From the NCBI GenBank assembly GCA_963798655.1, contig CAWCUH010000009.1, positions 52,637-116,636 on the forward strand: a stretch of 64,000 nucleotides of DNA, written 5' to 3'. Source of the stretch: CAVSMC01 sp963798655 (GTDB lineage Bacteria; Pseudomonadota; Gammaproteobacteria; Burkholderiales; Casimicrobiaceae). The position numbers and the translations under genes were made by a program. Below, piece by piece: positions 35,007 to 44,885 of the stretch. Each line of letters opens with the position of its first letter. The stretch's first letter is position 1. The notes below the pieces were generated by a model. The model was not told where the DNA came from, ran no database searches, and saw nothing but the letters and a program-made list of their open reading frames with translations.

Positions 35007-35966
35007 CTACGTGAGCGCGACGGAGCGCAGCAGCGACTGGGCGTGCAGCGCGCCGGCACGCGCTCCGCCGGCGAGCCGATGACCGGCGACGGCGGCAAAT
35101 ACCGCCTGCACGTCCTCGGGCAGCACCATCGGCCGACCGGCGAGCAGAGCCCACGCGCGGGCGCCGGCCACGAGGAGCAGCCCGGCGCGCGGCGACAGGC
35201 CGCGGCGCGCGCCCGCGTCGGCGGTGCCTCCGGTGTTGCCGCGGGTGGCCGCCAGCAGCGACTGCACGTAGTCGAGCAGCGCCGGCGCGACGTGGATCGC
35301 CGCCGCCTCCTTCTGCCAGTCGACCAGCGTGGGCGGATCGGACAGCGCGGGCAGCGTCGGAATCTGGGCGCGGCGATCGCCGCCGGACAACAGCTCGCGC
35401 TCGGCGGCCGGATCGGGATAGCCGATCTCGATCGCCATCAGGAAGCGGTCGAGTTGCGACTCGGGCAGCGGATACGCGCCGATCTGCTCGACCGGGTTCT
35501 GCGTCGCGATGACGAAGAACGGATCGGGCAGCCGCCGCGTCTGGCCGTCGAGCGAGACCTGCCGCTCCTCCATCGCCTCGAGCAGCGCGCTTTGCGTCTT
35601 CGGCGGCGCGCGGTTGATCTCGTCGGCGAGCACGACCGAGTTGAACACCGGCCCGGGGTGGAAGCGGAACGCCTGCGCCTGTGTATCGAAGATCGACACG
35701 CCCAGCATGTCGGCGGGCAGCAGGTCGCTCGTGAACTGGACACGCGAATACTTGAGGCCGAGCGTCGCGGCGAGCGCCTGCGCGAGCGTCGACTTGCCGA
35801 CCCCGGGGATATCCTCGATCAGCAGATGGCCGCGCGCGAGCAGGCACGCGAGCGCGAGCCGCAGCGGCGCGTCCTTGCCGACGACGACGCGCTCGAGTTG
35901 ATCGAGCACGGCGGCAAGTCGCTGCGCGGTCGGGGCGAGCGCATGGCTCGCGGGGCGGACGGTCAT
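35007..35966 (-). CDS. MoxR-type AAA+ ATPase
   Basis: The 319-residue ATPase has VVVGKDAPLRLALACLLARG, Walker A GVGKSTLAQALA, a Walker B VVLADEINRAPPKTQSALLEAMEE region and sensor 1 FFVIATQNPVEQ. These define the MoxR family. It probably acts as a chaperone for the DUF58/transglutaminase proteins downstream. The ATG at 35964-35966 is the native start (MTVRPASH); a longer frame to 36014 lacks a ribosome site. Confidence 0.93.
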   Translation of the reverse strand: MTVRPASHALAPTAQRLAAVLDQLERVVVGKDAPLRLALACLLARGHLLIEDIPGVGKSTLAQALAATLGLKYSRVQFTSDLLPADMLGVSIFDTQAQAFRFHPGPVFNSVVLADEINRAPPKTQSALLEAMEERQVSLDGQTRRLPDPFFVIATQNPVEQIGAYPLPESQLDRFLMAIEIGYPDPAAERELLSGGDRRAQIPTLPALSDPPTLVDWQKEAAAIHVAPALLDYVQSLLAATRGNTGGTADAGARRGLSPRAGLLLVAGARAWALLAGRPMVLPEDVQAVFAAVAGHRLAGGARAGALHAQSLLRSVALT

Positions 35967-36147
35967 GGCGCGCTCGCTGGACAAAGGTGCCGCCCGAGAG
36001 CAAGCAAGCGGCACGCCAGACTGTATCCTGCCGCCGGCGGCTAGTCACCACCGCCGGCTGCGGGCTACACTCCATTCGGCGGTTGCCGGCTGTCGAAGCC
36101 CGCCCCAAGCGCGCCGAAGCCCGCGTGCCGCGGTCCAACGAATTCCT

Positions 36148-37092
36148 GTGCCGTCACGGTTGACCGCCTTGCTCACCGCCTACATCACCCACCCCTCGTC
36201 GATGCTGCACGACATGGGGGCGTACCATCCGGAATGCCCGGCGCGGCTCGCCGCCATCGGCGACCGGCTGATCGCCGCGGGCGTCGATCCGTACCTGCGC
36301 CACTACACGGCGCCGGCCGCCACGCGCGAGCAGCTCGAGCGCTGCCACGACGACGCGTATCTCGACGACGTCGAGGCGGCGAGCCCCGACGCGGGGCTGC
36401 ACTTCATCGATCCGGACACGGCGCTCTGTCCGCATTCACTCGAGGCTGCGCGCCACGCCGCCGGCGCCGTCGTGCTCGCGACCGACCTCGTCGCGCGCGG
36501 CGAATGCCGGTCGGCGTTTTGCGCGGTGCGCCCGCCCGGGCACCACGCGGAGCGACGCCGCGCGATGGGCTTCTGCCTGTTCAACAACGTCGCCGTCGGC
36601 GCCATGCAGGCGCTCGACGCGCACGGGATCGAGCGCGTCGCGATCGTCGACTTCGACGTCCATCACGGCAACGGCACCGAAGACATCTTCTCCGGCGATG
36701 AGCGCGTGCTGATGGTCTCGACGTTCCAGCATCCGCTCTATCCGTACTCCGGCACCGAGAATGCCGCCTTCAACATGGTGAACGTTCCGCTGTCGCCGGG
36801 AAGCGGCAGCGCCGAGTTTCGCGACGTGGTGCGCGAGCGCTGGCTGCCCGCGCTCGAGCGCTTCGGGCCCGAGATCATCTACGTGTCCGCCGGCTTCGAC
36901 GCGCATCGCGAGGACCCGCTTGCCGGATTGAAGCTCACCGAGGCCGATTACGCATGGGTCACGCGCGAGCTCGTCGCCGTCGCGCAGCAACACGCGCAGG
37001 GACGGATCGTCTCGACGCTCGAAGGCGGCTACGCGCTGTCCGCGCTCGGCCGCAGCGCCGCCGAGCACATCCGCGAGCTGATCGCAGGCTGA
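36148..37092 (+). CDS. histone deacetylase family / acetylpolyamine amidohydrolase
   Basis: The roughly 314-residue zinc hydrolase has YITHPSSMLHDMGAYHPECPARL at the start and the tandem histidines in RPPGHHAERRRAMGFCLFNN (about 130). Zinc ligands lie in VDFDVHHGNGTED and AGFDAHREDPL. It removes acetyl groups from an unknown substrate (acetylpolyamine or protein lysine). The GTG at 36148 is used; TTG codons at 36160 or 36169 would sit closer to the conserved AYITH. Confidence 0.9.
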   Translation: MPSRLTALLTAYITHPSSMLHDMGAYHPECPARLAAIGDRLIAAGVDPYLRHYTAPAATREQLERCHDDAYLDDVEAASPDAGLHFIDPDTALCPHSLEAARHAAGAVVLATDLVARGECRSAFCAVRPPGHHAERRRAMGFCLFNNVAVGAMQALDAHGIERVAIVDFDVHHGNGTEDIFSGDERVLMVSTFQHPLYPYSGTENAAFNMVNVPLSPGSGSAEFRDVVRERWLPALERFGPEIIYVSAGFDAHREDPLAGLKLTEADYAWVTRELVAVAQQHAQGRIVSTLEGGYALSALGRSAAEHIRELIAG

Positions 37093-37102
37093 AGGCGAGA
37101 CG

Positions 37103-37810
37103 ATGGAGCGGCGCTCATTCCTCGAAAGCTGCGCTGCGCTCGGCGGGGCGGCGACGCTCGGTGCGTGGAGCGCCGCGGCGGCCGACGTCGAGCCGCGCCG
37201 CTATGCACGCGCGCGTCTGGTCGACGTGCACGGCGAGCCGCTGAAGGCACGTGCGCTCGCGGCCGACACGAATTACGTCTTCAATTATCCGTACGCATCC
37301 ACGCCGTGCTTCCTGCTCAACCTGCGCGAGCCGGTCGGCGCAGCGGCGAAGCTTCGCCGCGAGGACGGTGCGACGTACGCGTGGCGGGGCGGCATCGGTC
37401 CCGACCGCGCGATCGTTTCGTTCTCGGCGATCTGCGCGCACAAGCTCGCGTATCCGACGAAGGAGGTGTCGTTCATACGCTACCAGCGCGAGCGCTCGCC
37501 GACGTCCGACGCGCGCGTGATCCACTGCTGCGCCGATCACAGCGTCTACGATCCGCTCGGCGGCGCGCGCGTCGTCGCCGGCCCGGCGCCGCAACCGCTG
37601 GCGGCAATCCTGCTCGAATACGATCCCGCGCACGACGAGATCGACGCCGTCGGCACGCTCGGAGCCGAGCAGTTCGATGCGTTCTTCCGCAAGTACGATT
37701 TCAAGCTCGCGATGGACTACGGCGGGGCGGCGCGCGCGCGCGCGCCGGTCGCCGGACGCGCCGTCGTGCGCGAGCTCGCCGAGTTCTGCAGGAACACGAT
37801 TTCGTGCTAG
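37103..37810 (+). CDS. Tat-exported Rieske [2Fe-2S] protein
   Basis: The 235-residue protein has a twin-arginine-type leader (MERRSFLESCAALGGAATLG). The two halves of a Rieske cluster site follow: C-A-H in AICAHKLAYP and C-A-D-H in HCCADHSVYDPLGG. It should be a periplasmic electron carrier. It precedes a two-gene ABC-2 exporter with overlapping ends. This pairing is not one I recognise; the partner oxidoreductase is not in the window. Confidence 0.8.
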   Translation: MERRSFLESCAALGGAATLGAWSAAAADVEPRRYARARLVDVHGEPLKARALAADTNYVFNYPYASTPCFLLNLREPVGAAAKLRREDGATYAWRGGIGPDRAIVSFSAICAHKLAYPTKEVSFIRYQRERSPTSDARVIHCCADHSVYDPLGGARVVAGPAPQPLAAILLEYDPAHDEIDAVGTLGAEQFDAFFRKYDFKLAMDYGGAARARAPVAGRAVVRELAEFCRNTISC

Positions 37811-38709
37811 ACGCCGTGCGCGAAAGCGCGGTGCCGCCGGCGGACACGCTGGCAGGCGACGTCGCGATCGCGCTCGAGGGCGTGTCGAAGCGATACGGCA
37901 GGATCGACGCCGTGAGGAACGTGTCGTTCGAGCTGCGACGCGGCACGACGACGGCGCTGCTCGGCGGCAACGGCGCCGGCAAGACGACGACGCTCGCGAT
38001 GCTGCTCGGCGTGCTGACGCCGACGGCCGGGCGCATCCGCGTGCTCGGCTGCGAGATGCCGCGCCAGCGCCATCGCGTGCTGCCGCGGATGAACTTCACG
38101 TCGCCGTACGTCGACCTGCCGAAGCGGCTCACCGTGCGCGAGAACCTGCGCATCTTCGCCGACCTCTACGGCGTCGCCGATCCGCGCGCGCGCATCGCGG
38201 CGCTTGGCGCCGAGTTCGAGCTCGACGCGCTGATGAAGCGCGCATACGGCAGTCTGTCGGCCGGTCAGCGCACCCGCGTGTCGCTCGCGAAGGCGCTGCT
38301 GAACGAGCCCGACGTGATGCTGCTCGACGAGCCGACCGCGTCGCTCGACCCCGACGTCGGCGATCGCGTGCGCTCCTGGCTCGAGCGCTATCAGCGGCGC
38401 ACCGGCTGCACGATGCTGCTCGCGTCGCATCACATGGGCGAAGTGGAGCGCATGTGCGACGACGTCGTGATGCTGCGCGCCGGCGAAGTGGTCGATCGCG
38501 GGTCGCCGCAGGCGTTGCTCGCCCGCTATGGACGCGCGAACATGGAGCAGGTGTTCCTCGACGTCGCGCGCGCGCGGCGAGGGCAGGCCGCCGGCCGGCG
38601 TGCCGCCGGCGCGACCGGAGCGCGAGTAGTGCAACGAGCCGCCGTCGAGGGCCGTCGTCGGAACGGCTGTCATCGCAACGGCTGTCTCGCAATGACACGT
38701 TGCCGATGA
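37804..38709 (+). CDS. ABC transporter ATP-binding protein (ABC-2 exporter)
   Basis: The 301-residue ATPase has Walker A GGNGAGKTTT, signature LSAGQRTRVSLAKALL, Walker B VMLLDEPTASLDP and switch histidine in ASHHMGEVE. The arrangement is NodI/DrrA-like, pairing with the permease next to it. The GTG at 37804 overlaps the Rieske stop; the C-terminal 40 residues are Arg/Gly-rich and not conserved-looking. The export substrate is unknown. Confidence 0.9.
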   Translation: MLDAVRESAVPPADTLAGDVAIALEGVSKRYGRIDAVRNVSFELRRGTTTALLGGNGAGKTTTLAMLLGVLTPTAGRIRVLGCEMPRQRHRVLPRMNFTSPYVDLPKRLTVRENLRIFADLYGVADPRARIAALGAEFELDALMKRAYGSLSAGQRTRVSLAKALLNEPDVMLLDEPTASLDPDVGDRVRSWLERYQRRTGCTMLLASHHMGEVERMCDDVVMLRAGEVVDRGSPQALLARYGRANMEQVFLDVARARRGQAAGRRAAGATGARVVQRAAVEGRRRNGCHRNGCLAMTRCR

Positions 38710-39539
38710 GCACGTCGCTCGCGCTGCTGCCGCAACGCGGGCCGGCCGCCTCGGCGCGCCGCGTCGGCGCACTCGTTCGCCGCCACGCGTACCTGATGCT
38801 CAAGTCGTGGCCGCGGATCGTGTCGACGATGTACTACCCGACGGTGACGATGGTGCTGTGGGCGTTCGTCACGATCTACCTCGCGCCGACGAACGACTTC
38901 CTGCGCGACGCGCCGGGATTCTTCATCGGCGCAGTTCTGCTGTGGGATGTGCTGTTCCGGGGCCAGCTCGGCGCGTCGCTCACGTTCATCGAGGAGATGT
39001 ACGCACGCAATCTCGGCAACCTGTTCGTGAGCCCGCTCACGCTCCCCGAATTCATCGCCGGGCAGATCGCGATGAGCATCCTTCGCACGGCGATCGGCGT
39101 CGGCGGCGCGTGCCTCGCCGCGTGGCTGCTCTTTCGCTACTCGATCTTCTCGCTCGGCTTTCCGCTGATCGCCTTCTTCGTCGCGCTGATCGCGTTCGGA
39201 TGGGCGATCGGGCTTGCGGTGTCGGGGATGATCCTGCGCTGGGGCCTCGGCGCCGAGGAGCTCGCATGGGCATCCATCTTCCTCGTCGCGCCGGTATCCG
39301 GTGTCTACTACCCGATTGCGGTGTTACCGTCCTGGTTACAGCCCGTGGCGCACGCGGTTCCGTCAGCGCACGTGTTCGAGGGCATGCGCGCTGTACTGCG
39401 GGAGCAGACATTTCGCTGGTCGGAGCTGTGGATCGCGCTCGGCCTCGACGCGGTCTACCTCGCGATCGGCGCGCTGCTCTTCGCGTGGGCTGTACGCTAC
39501 GCACGCGAGCATGGCACGCTGCTCGCCGTTGGCGAGTAG
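38706..39539 (+). CDS. ABC-2 type permease
   Basis: The 277-residue protein has six hydrophobic segments and the ABC-2 pattern: FFIGAVLLWDVLFRGQLG, SPLTLPEFIAGQIAM, and FLVAPVSGVYYPIAVLP. It starts inside the ATPase stop (ATGA at 38706-38709), so the pair is translationally coupled. NodJ/DrrB-type permeases export small lipophilic or glycolipid molecules; the cargo is not known. Confidence 0.9.
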   Translation: MSTSLALLPQRGPAASARRVGALVRRHAYLMLKSWPRIVSTMYYPTVTMVLWAFVTIYLAPTNDFLRDAPGFFIGAVLLWDVLFRGQLGASLTFIEEMYARNLGNLFVSPLTLPEFIAGQIAMSILRTAIGVGGACLAAWLLFRYSIFSLGFPLIAFFVALIAFGWAIGLAVSGMILRWGLGAEELAWASIFLVAPVSGVYYPIAVLPSWLQPVAHAVPSAHVFEGMRAVLREQTFRWSELWIALGLDAVYLAIGALLFAWAVRYAREHGTLLAVGE

Positions 39540-39617
39540 CACGGGCGCACCATGGCGGCACTGGCCAACGCAACGCCGGCGCGCTAGGCTTCGGACGAAT
39601 TCACACTGACCGGGTCC

Positions 39618-40451
39618 ATGTCGGATAACCAGCAAGTCGCGTTCCGCTTCCTGCAGGACATCGCGAGCGATCTGTCCAGGAGCGAGGTGACGTTCCCGAC
39701 GTTCGCCAACGCGACACTGAAGATTCGCCACGCGCTGCAGGATCCGGCAATCGACGCCGAGCGCGTGGCGCGCGTGATTGCGTCGGAGCCGCTGCTCTCC
39801 GCCAAGCTCGTCCAGATCTCGAACTCGGCCGCCGTGAATCCCGGCGGCAAGCCGGTGTCCGACGTTCGCACGGCGGTGACGCGCGTCGGCTTCGAAACGG
39901 TTCGCTCGGTCGCCGTCGCCGTCGCGGTCGACCAGCTGCGCTCGGCCGACGAGATGAAGAAGTACGCGAAGCGTGCCGAAATCGCATGGAGCCACAGCCT
40001 GCAGGTTGCCGCGCTGTCGTTCGTCATTGCACAGAAGACGACGCGGCTCAATCCGGAGGAAGCGCTGTTCGCGGGTCTCGTGCACGACATCGGCTATTTC
40101 TACCTGCTGTCGCAGGCGTCGAAGTATCCGGAGCTCGACAGCGACCCTGCGGCGCTCGACGGCATCCTCGCCGACTGGCATGCGTCGATCGGCCAGACGG
40201 TGCTGCATTCGTTCGGGCTCACCGAAGCGACGCTCGCCGCGGTCTCCGAGCACGAGAACGGCCAGTACCGGATGCCGGCGCGCACGATTGGCGACGTCGT
40301 GACGCTCGCGAATCTGGTCGCTGCGCAGACGAACCCCATTCATATTGCCTCCGGCACGTCGCCCGGCAAGCTGAACGAGCCCGAGCTGTTCAGGACGCTG
40401 GCCGAGGCGAGCGCGGAGATCCGCTCGCTCGTCACCGCGCTGCGCACCTAG
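39618..40451 (+). CDS. HDOD domain signalling protein
   Basis: The 277-residue protein is a stand-alone HDOD domain: LPFPTFA-like entry (VTFPTFANATLKIRHALQD), ISNSAAVNPGG, VTRVGFETVRSVAVAVAV and the FAGLVHDIGYFYLL block. HDOD proteins lack the full HD phosphohydrolase centre and act in motility, c-di-GMP or growth control. It converges with the Mth938-like gene with a 4-bp overlap. Confidence 0.88.
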   Translation: MSDNQQVAFRFLQDIASDLSRSEVTFPTFANATLKIRHALQDPAIDAERVARVIASEPLLSAKLVQISNSAAVNPGGKPVSDVRTAVTRVGFETVRSVAVAVAVDQLRSADEMKKYAKRAEIAWSHSLQVAALSFVIAQKTTRLNPEEALFAGLVHDIGYFYLLSQASKYPELDSDPAALDGILADWHASIGQTVLHSFGLTEATLAAVSEHENGQYRMPARTIGDVVTLANLVAAQTNPIHIASGTSPGKLNEPELFRTLAEASAEIRSLVTALRT

Positions 40452-40813
40452 ACGAGCAGCGCGACGGCGACCTTGCGGCCCTCGGCCGCGAGGATATTGA
40501 ACGTCCGGCACGCCGCCGCCGTGTCCATCACCTCGACGCCGATCCGAGCGTCGATCAGCGCGCGCGTGAGCCGCGGATGCGGAAAGCGGATCGTCGCGCC
40601 GGTGCCGATCAGCACGATCTCCGGCTCGAGCGCAAGCAGCGCATCGAAGTCGGCCTCGGTCAGCTCGTCGAAGCCGCCGTGGGTCCAGCCGGCCGAGATC
40701 GTCTGCGACGTCAGCGCGATGTTCTCGCGGTACTCGCGCACGCCGACGCGAATCCAGCCCGGTCCGACGCCGGTGATCACGTTGCCCTCGCCGTGCGAAA
40801 GATGAAACTTCAC
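40448..40813 (-). CDS. Mth938-like (DUF498/NDUFAF3 type) protein
   Basis: The 121-residue protein is a full Mth938 domain: ITGVGPGWIRVGVREYRENI at the N-terminal side and LALEPEIVLIGTGATIRFPHP, then GVEVMDTAAACRTFNILAAEGR. Members are small cytoplasmic proteins of uncertain function, related to the complex I assembly factor NDUFAF3. It is divergent from alaC. Confidence 0.9.
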   Translation of the reverse strand: MKFHLSHGEGNVITGVGPGWIRVGVREYRENIALTSQTISAGWTHGGFDELTEADFDALLALEPEIVLIGTGATIRFPHPRLTRALIDARIGVEVMDTAAACRTFNILAAEGRKVAVALLV

Positions 40814-40926
40814 CGCGCTGATTTTACATGTTGCATTGCGGCAAGCCCTTCAATCCGATACCATCGAAGCTCCTTCGCTTTCACGTCGCTCGGACGGTTC
40901 CGGGCGCTTACGCAGAAAGAGCCCGC

Positions 40927-42129
40927 ATGTCCGCTCCCGCCCACGAGTTCGAGCGCATCACGCGCCTGCCGCCGTACGTCTTCAACATCACGTCGGAGCT
41001 CAAGATGGCCGCGCGCCGGCGCGGCGAGGACATCATCGACTTCGGCATGGGCAATCCCGACGGGCCGACGCCGAAGCACATCGTCGACAAGCTGATCGAA
41101 ACGGTCGGGCGCCCCGACACGCACGGCTATTCGGTGTCGCGCGGCATCCCGCGGCTGCGCCGGGCGATCTGCCATTGGTACGAGCGCCGCTACGACGTTT
41201 CGTTCGATCCCGAAACCGAGGCGATCGTCACCATCGGGTCGAAGGAGGGCATCGCCCATCTTGCGCTCGCGACGCTGTCGCGTGGCGACACGGTGCTGGT
41301 GCCGAATCCGAGCTATCCGATCCACATCTACGGGCCGGTGATCGCCGGCAGCGACATCCGCCACGTGCCGATCACGCCCGACGTCGACTTCTTCCTCGAG
41401 CTCGAGCAGGCGATCCACACGAGCTTTCCGAAGCCGAAGATGCTGATCGTGAACTTCCCGTCGAACCCGACCGCGCAGTGCGTCGAGCTGCCGTTCTTCG
41501 AGAAGATCATCGCGCTCGCGCGCGAGCACGGCATCTGGGTCGTGCACGACCTCGCGTACGCCGACATCACGTTCGACGGATGGAAGGCGCCGTCGATCAT
41601 GCAGGTGCGCGGCGCGCGCGACGTCGCCGTCGAGTTCTTCACGATGTCGAAGAGCTACAACATGGCCGGATGGCGGATCGGCTTCATGGTCGGCAACAGG
41701 GAGCTCGTCTACGCGCTGTCGCGAATCAAGGGCTATCACGACTACGGGACGTTCACGCCGCTCCAGGTCGCCGCGATCGCCGCGCTCGAAGGCCCGCAGG
41801 AATGCGTCGCCGAGATCGCGATGCGCTACCAGAAGCGCCGCGACGTGCTCGTGAAGGGCTTGCACGAAGCGGGGTGGATGGTCGACACGCCGAAGGCGTC
41901 GATGTACGTCTGGGCGAAGATTCCGGAGCCGTATCGCGCGATGGGGTCGCTCGAATTCACGAAGGAGCTGCTGGCGAAGGCGAAGGTGTCGGTGTCGCCC
42001 GGCATCGGCTTCGGCGAGTTCGGCGACACGCACGTGCGCTTCGCGATGATCGAGAACGAATCGCGGACGCGGCAGGCGATCCGCGGCATCAAGGACATGT
42101 TCCGCAAGGACGGACTGCTGAAAGGCTGA
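40927..42129 (+). CDS. alaC: glutamate-pyruvate aminotransferase AlaC-like
   Basis: The 400-residue class I PLP aminotransferase has FGMGNPDGPTPKHIVD, GYSVSRGIPRLRRAI and PNPSYPIHIYG. The Schiff-base lysine is in TMSKSYNMAGWRIGF (about residue 242). This matches the AlaC/YfdZ group, which makes alanine from pyruvate with glutamate. It lies 3 bp before hom, the usual betaproteobacterial order alaC-hom-thrC. Confidence 0.93.
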   Translation: MSAPAHEFERITRLPPYVFNITSELKMAARRRGEDIIDFGMGNPDGPTPKHIVDKLIETVGRPDTHGYSVSRGIPRLRRAICHWYERRYDVSFDPETEAIVTIGSKEGIAHLALATLSRGDTVLVPNPSYPIHIYGPVIAGSDIRHVPITPDVDFFLELEQAIHTSFPKPKMLIVNFPSNPTAQCVELPFFEKIIALAREHGIWVVHDLAYADITFDGWKAPSIMQVRGARDVAVEFFTMSKSYNMAGWRIGFMVGNRELVYALSRIKGYHDYGTFTPLQVAAIAALEGPQECVAEIAMRYQKRRDVLVKGLHEAGWMVDTPKASMYVWAKIPEPYRAMGSLEFTKELLAKAKVSVSPGIGFGEFGDTHVRFAMIENESRTRQAIRGIKDMFRKDGLLKG

Positions 42130-42132
42130 CCG

Positions 42133-43464
42133 ATGGCGAACGCGACGATGAACCCCCTGCAAGTCGGCCTGCTCGGCATCGGCACGGTGGGGCTCGGCAC
42201 GTGGACGGTGCTCCGGCGCAACGAGGAGGAGATCACGCGGCGCGCCGGCCGGCCGATCCGCATCACGTGGATCGCCGAGCGCGCGCTCGACCGCGCACGC
42301 GAGCTCACGCGCGGCGCGAAAGGCATCAACCTCACCAACGACGCGAACGTCGTGCTCGAGCATCCCGATGTCGACATCGTCGTCGAGCTGGTCGGCGGCA
42401 TCGAGCCGGCGCGCTCGTTCATCCTGCAGGCGATCGCGAACGGCAAGCACGTCGTCACCGCCAACAAGGCGCTGCTCGCACGCCACGGCAACGAGATCTT
42501 CGCCGCCGCGCATGCGAACGGCGTCATGGTGGCGTTCGAGGGCGCGGTCGCCGGCGGCATTCCGATCATCAAGGCGCTGCGCGAAGGGCTGACGGCGAAC
42601 CGCATCGAATGGATTGCCGGCATCATCAACGGCACGTCGAACTTCATCCTGTCGCAGATGCGCGAGCAGGGCGAGACGTTCGACGCCGCGTTGAAGGACG
42701 CGCAGGCGCGCGGTTACGCCGAGGCCGATCCGACGTTCGACATCGAAGGCATCGACGCCGCGCACAAGCTCGCCATCATGTCGGCGATTGCGTTCGGCGT
42801 GCCGATGCAATTCGACAAGGTCTACACCGAGGGCATCTCGAAGCTCACGCGCGAGGACATTCGATACGCGGAGGAGATGGGCTACCGGATCAAGCTCCTC
42901 GGCATCACGCGGCGCACGAACGCGGGCATCGAGCTTCGCGTCCATCCGACGCTGATTCCGTCGAAGCGGCTGATCGCGAACGTCGAAGGCGTGATGAACG
43001 CCGTGCTCGTCAAGGGCGACGCCGTCGGGTCGACGCTCTACTACGGCGCCGGCGCGGGCGCCGAGCCCACGGCGAGCGCGGTGATCGCCGACCTCGTCGA
43101 TGTGACGCGGATGCACACCGCCGACCCCGAGCATCGCGTGCCGCATCTCGCGTTCCAGCCCGACCAGCTTTCCGACACGCCGTTCCTGCCGATGGGCGAC
43201 GTGCAAACGAGCTACTACCTGCGCATGCGCGTGCAGGACCGGCCCGGCGTGCTCGCCGACATCACGCGAATCCTCGCCGACCGCGACATCTCGATCGACG
43301 CGATGATCCAGAAGGAGCCTTCCGAGGGCGAGGCGCAGACCGACATCATCCTGCTCACGCACCGCACGATCGAGCGGCAGGTCGTCGACGCGATCGCCCA
43401 CATCGAGGCGCTGCCGACGGTAAGCGGGCGCGTCGTTCGCATCCGGCTCGAAAGCCTCGGCTGA
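42133..43464 (+). CDS. hom: homoserine dehydrogenase
   Basis: The 443-residue enzyme has an NAD(P) loop (VGLLGIGTVGLGTW), the catalytic core GIINGTSNFILSQM, and YAEADPTFDIEGIDAAHKL. A C-terminal ACT domain (about 359-430, containing RMRVQDRPGVLADITRIL) is where threonine feedback is expected. It reduces aspartate semialdehyde to homoserine. Its stop overlaps the thrC ATG (43462-43466). Confidence 0.97.
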   Translation: MANATMNPLQVGLLGIGTVGLGTWTVLRRNEEEITRRAGRPIRITWIAERALDRARELTRGAKGINLTNDANVVLEHPDVDIVVELVGGIEPARSFILQAIANGKHVVTANKALLARHGNEIFAAAHANGVMVAFEGAVAGGIPIIKALREGLTANRIEWIAGIINGTSNFILSQMREQGETFDAALKDAQARGYAEADPTFDIEGIDAAHKLAIMSAIAFGVPMQFDKVYTEGISKLTREDIRYAEEMGYRIKLLGITRRTNAGIELRVHPTLIPSKRLIANVEGVMNAVLVKGDAVGSTLYYGAGAGAEPTASAVIADLVDVTRMHTADPEHRVPHLAFQPDQLSDTPFLPMGDVQTSYYLRMRVQDRPGVLADITRILADRDISIDAMIQKEPSEGEAQTDIILLTHRTIERQVVDAIAHIEALPTVSGRVVRIRLESLG

Positions 43465-44885
43465 TGCGTTACGTCAGCACGCGCGGCGCGTGGCGCGACG
43501 CGCCGCGGCCGTTCTCGTCGATCCTGCTCGAAGGCCTCGCACCCGACGGCGGGCTCGCCGTGCCGGAGGCGTATCCGCGGCTCACGCCGACCGACCTCGC
43601 CGCGCTCGCGCCGCGAAGCTACCGCGAGCTCGCGTTCGCCGTGCTCGTGCATTTCCTCGACGACGTGGCGGCGAACGATCTGCGCGCGCTGATCGATCGC
43701 ACGTACACGGCGAGCGTCTTCGGCAGCGACGACATCACGCCGGTAACGCCGCTCGCCGACGGGCTGCACCTGCTGCACCTGTCGAACGGACCGACGCTCG
43801 CGTTCAAGGACATCGCGCTGCAGCTTCTCGGCAACCTGTTCGAGTACGCGCTCGCGAAAAGCGGGCGCGAGCTGAACGTCGTCGGCGCGACGTCGGGCGA
43901 CACCGGCAGCTCCGCCGAGTACGCGATGCGCGGCAAGCGCGGCATTCGCGTGTTCATGCTCTCGCCGCGCGGCCGGATGAGCCCGTTCCAGCAGGCGCAG
44001 ATGTTCTCGCTCGACGATCCGAACATCCACAACCTCGCGATCGACGGCGTGTTCGACGATTGCCAGGACATCGTCAAGGCGGTGAGCGCGGATGGCGCAT
44101 TCAAGGCGCGCCATTCGATCGGCACGGTGAATTCGATCAACTGGGCGCGCGTCGCGGCGCAGGTCGTCTACTACTTCAAGGGCTATTTCGCGGTTGCGCC
44201 GCACGTCGGCGCCCCCGTCGACTTCGCCGTGCCGTCGGGCAACTTCGGCAACGTGTTCGCCGGTCACGTCGCGAAGTCGATCGGGCTGCCGATCCGGCGC
44301 CTCGTCGTGGCGACGAACGAAAACGACGTGCTCGACGAGTTCTTCCGCACCGGACGATACCGTGTGCGCAGGGCCGCGGAAACGCACGCGACCTCGAGCC
44401 CGTCGATGGATATCTCGAAGGCGTCGAACTTCGAGCGCTACGTGTTCGACCTCGTCGGTCGCGATCCGACGATCGTGCGCGAGCTGTGGTCGCGCATCGC
44501 ACGTACCGGCGAATTCGACCTGAACGAGACGCCGTACGCCGGTCAGGTGCAGGCGAGCGGCTTCGTTTCCGGCCGCAGCACGCACGCGGATCGCATCGCG
44601 ACGATACGCGACGTTGCGCGTCGCCACGGCGTCGTCGTCGATCCGCATACCGCCGATGGCATCAAGGTCGGGCGCGAGCATCGCGACGCGGGCGTGCCGA
44701 TGGTGTGCGCCGAGACCGCGCTGCCGGCGAAGTTCGCCGCGACGATTCGCGAAGCGCTCGGCCGCGAGCCCGACTGTCCGGCCGCGTACGCCGATCTCGC
44801 GGCGCGGCCGCAGCGCTCGATCGCGCTGGCGGCCGACGTCGACGCGGTGAAGGCGTACATCGCCGCGCACGCGGACGCTGCTTGA
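43464..44885 (+). CDS. thrC: threonine synthase
   Basis: The 473-residue PLP enzyme has the long class 2 architecture. The Schiff-base lysine is in LAFKDIALQ (about residue 114), the phosphate loop in VPSGNFGNVFAGH, and ATSGDTGSSAEYAMRGK is conserved. It converts O-phosphohomoserine to threonine, finishing the pathway begun by hom. Its stop overlaps the next gene's TTG. Confidence 0.97.
   Translation: MRYVSTRGAWRDAPRPFSSILLEGLAPDGGLAVPEAYPRLTPTDLAALAPRSYRELAFAVLVHFLDDVAANDLRALIDRTYTASVFGSDDITPVTPLADGLHLLHLSNGPTLAFKDIALQLLGNLFEYALAKSGRELNVVGATSGDTGSSAEYAMRGKRGIRVFMLSPRGRMSPFQQAQMFSLDDPNIHNLAIDGVFDDCQDIVKAVSADGAFKARHSIGTVNSINWARVAAQVVYYFKGYFAVAPHVGAPVDFAVPSGNFGNVFAGHVAKSIGLPIRRLVVATNENDVLDEFFRTGRYRVRRAAETHATSSPSMDISKASNFERYVFDLVGRDPTIVRELWSRIARTGEFDLNETPYAGQVQASGFVSGRSTHADRIATIRDVARRHGVVVDPHTADGIKVGREHRDAGVPMVCAETALPAKFAATIREALGREPDCPAAYADLAARPQRSIALAADVDAVKAYIAAHADAA

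Noticed and set aside
32110..36138. 1,342-codon leftward frame across tgpA, DUF58 and moxR
   Set aside because: Only the part encoding the TgpA N terminus (to 33987) is real; the rest is a shadow of moxR and DUF58.
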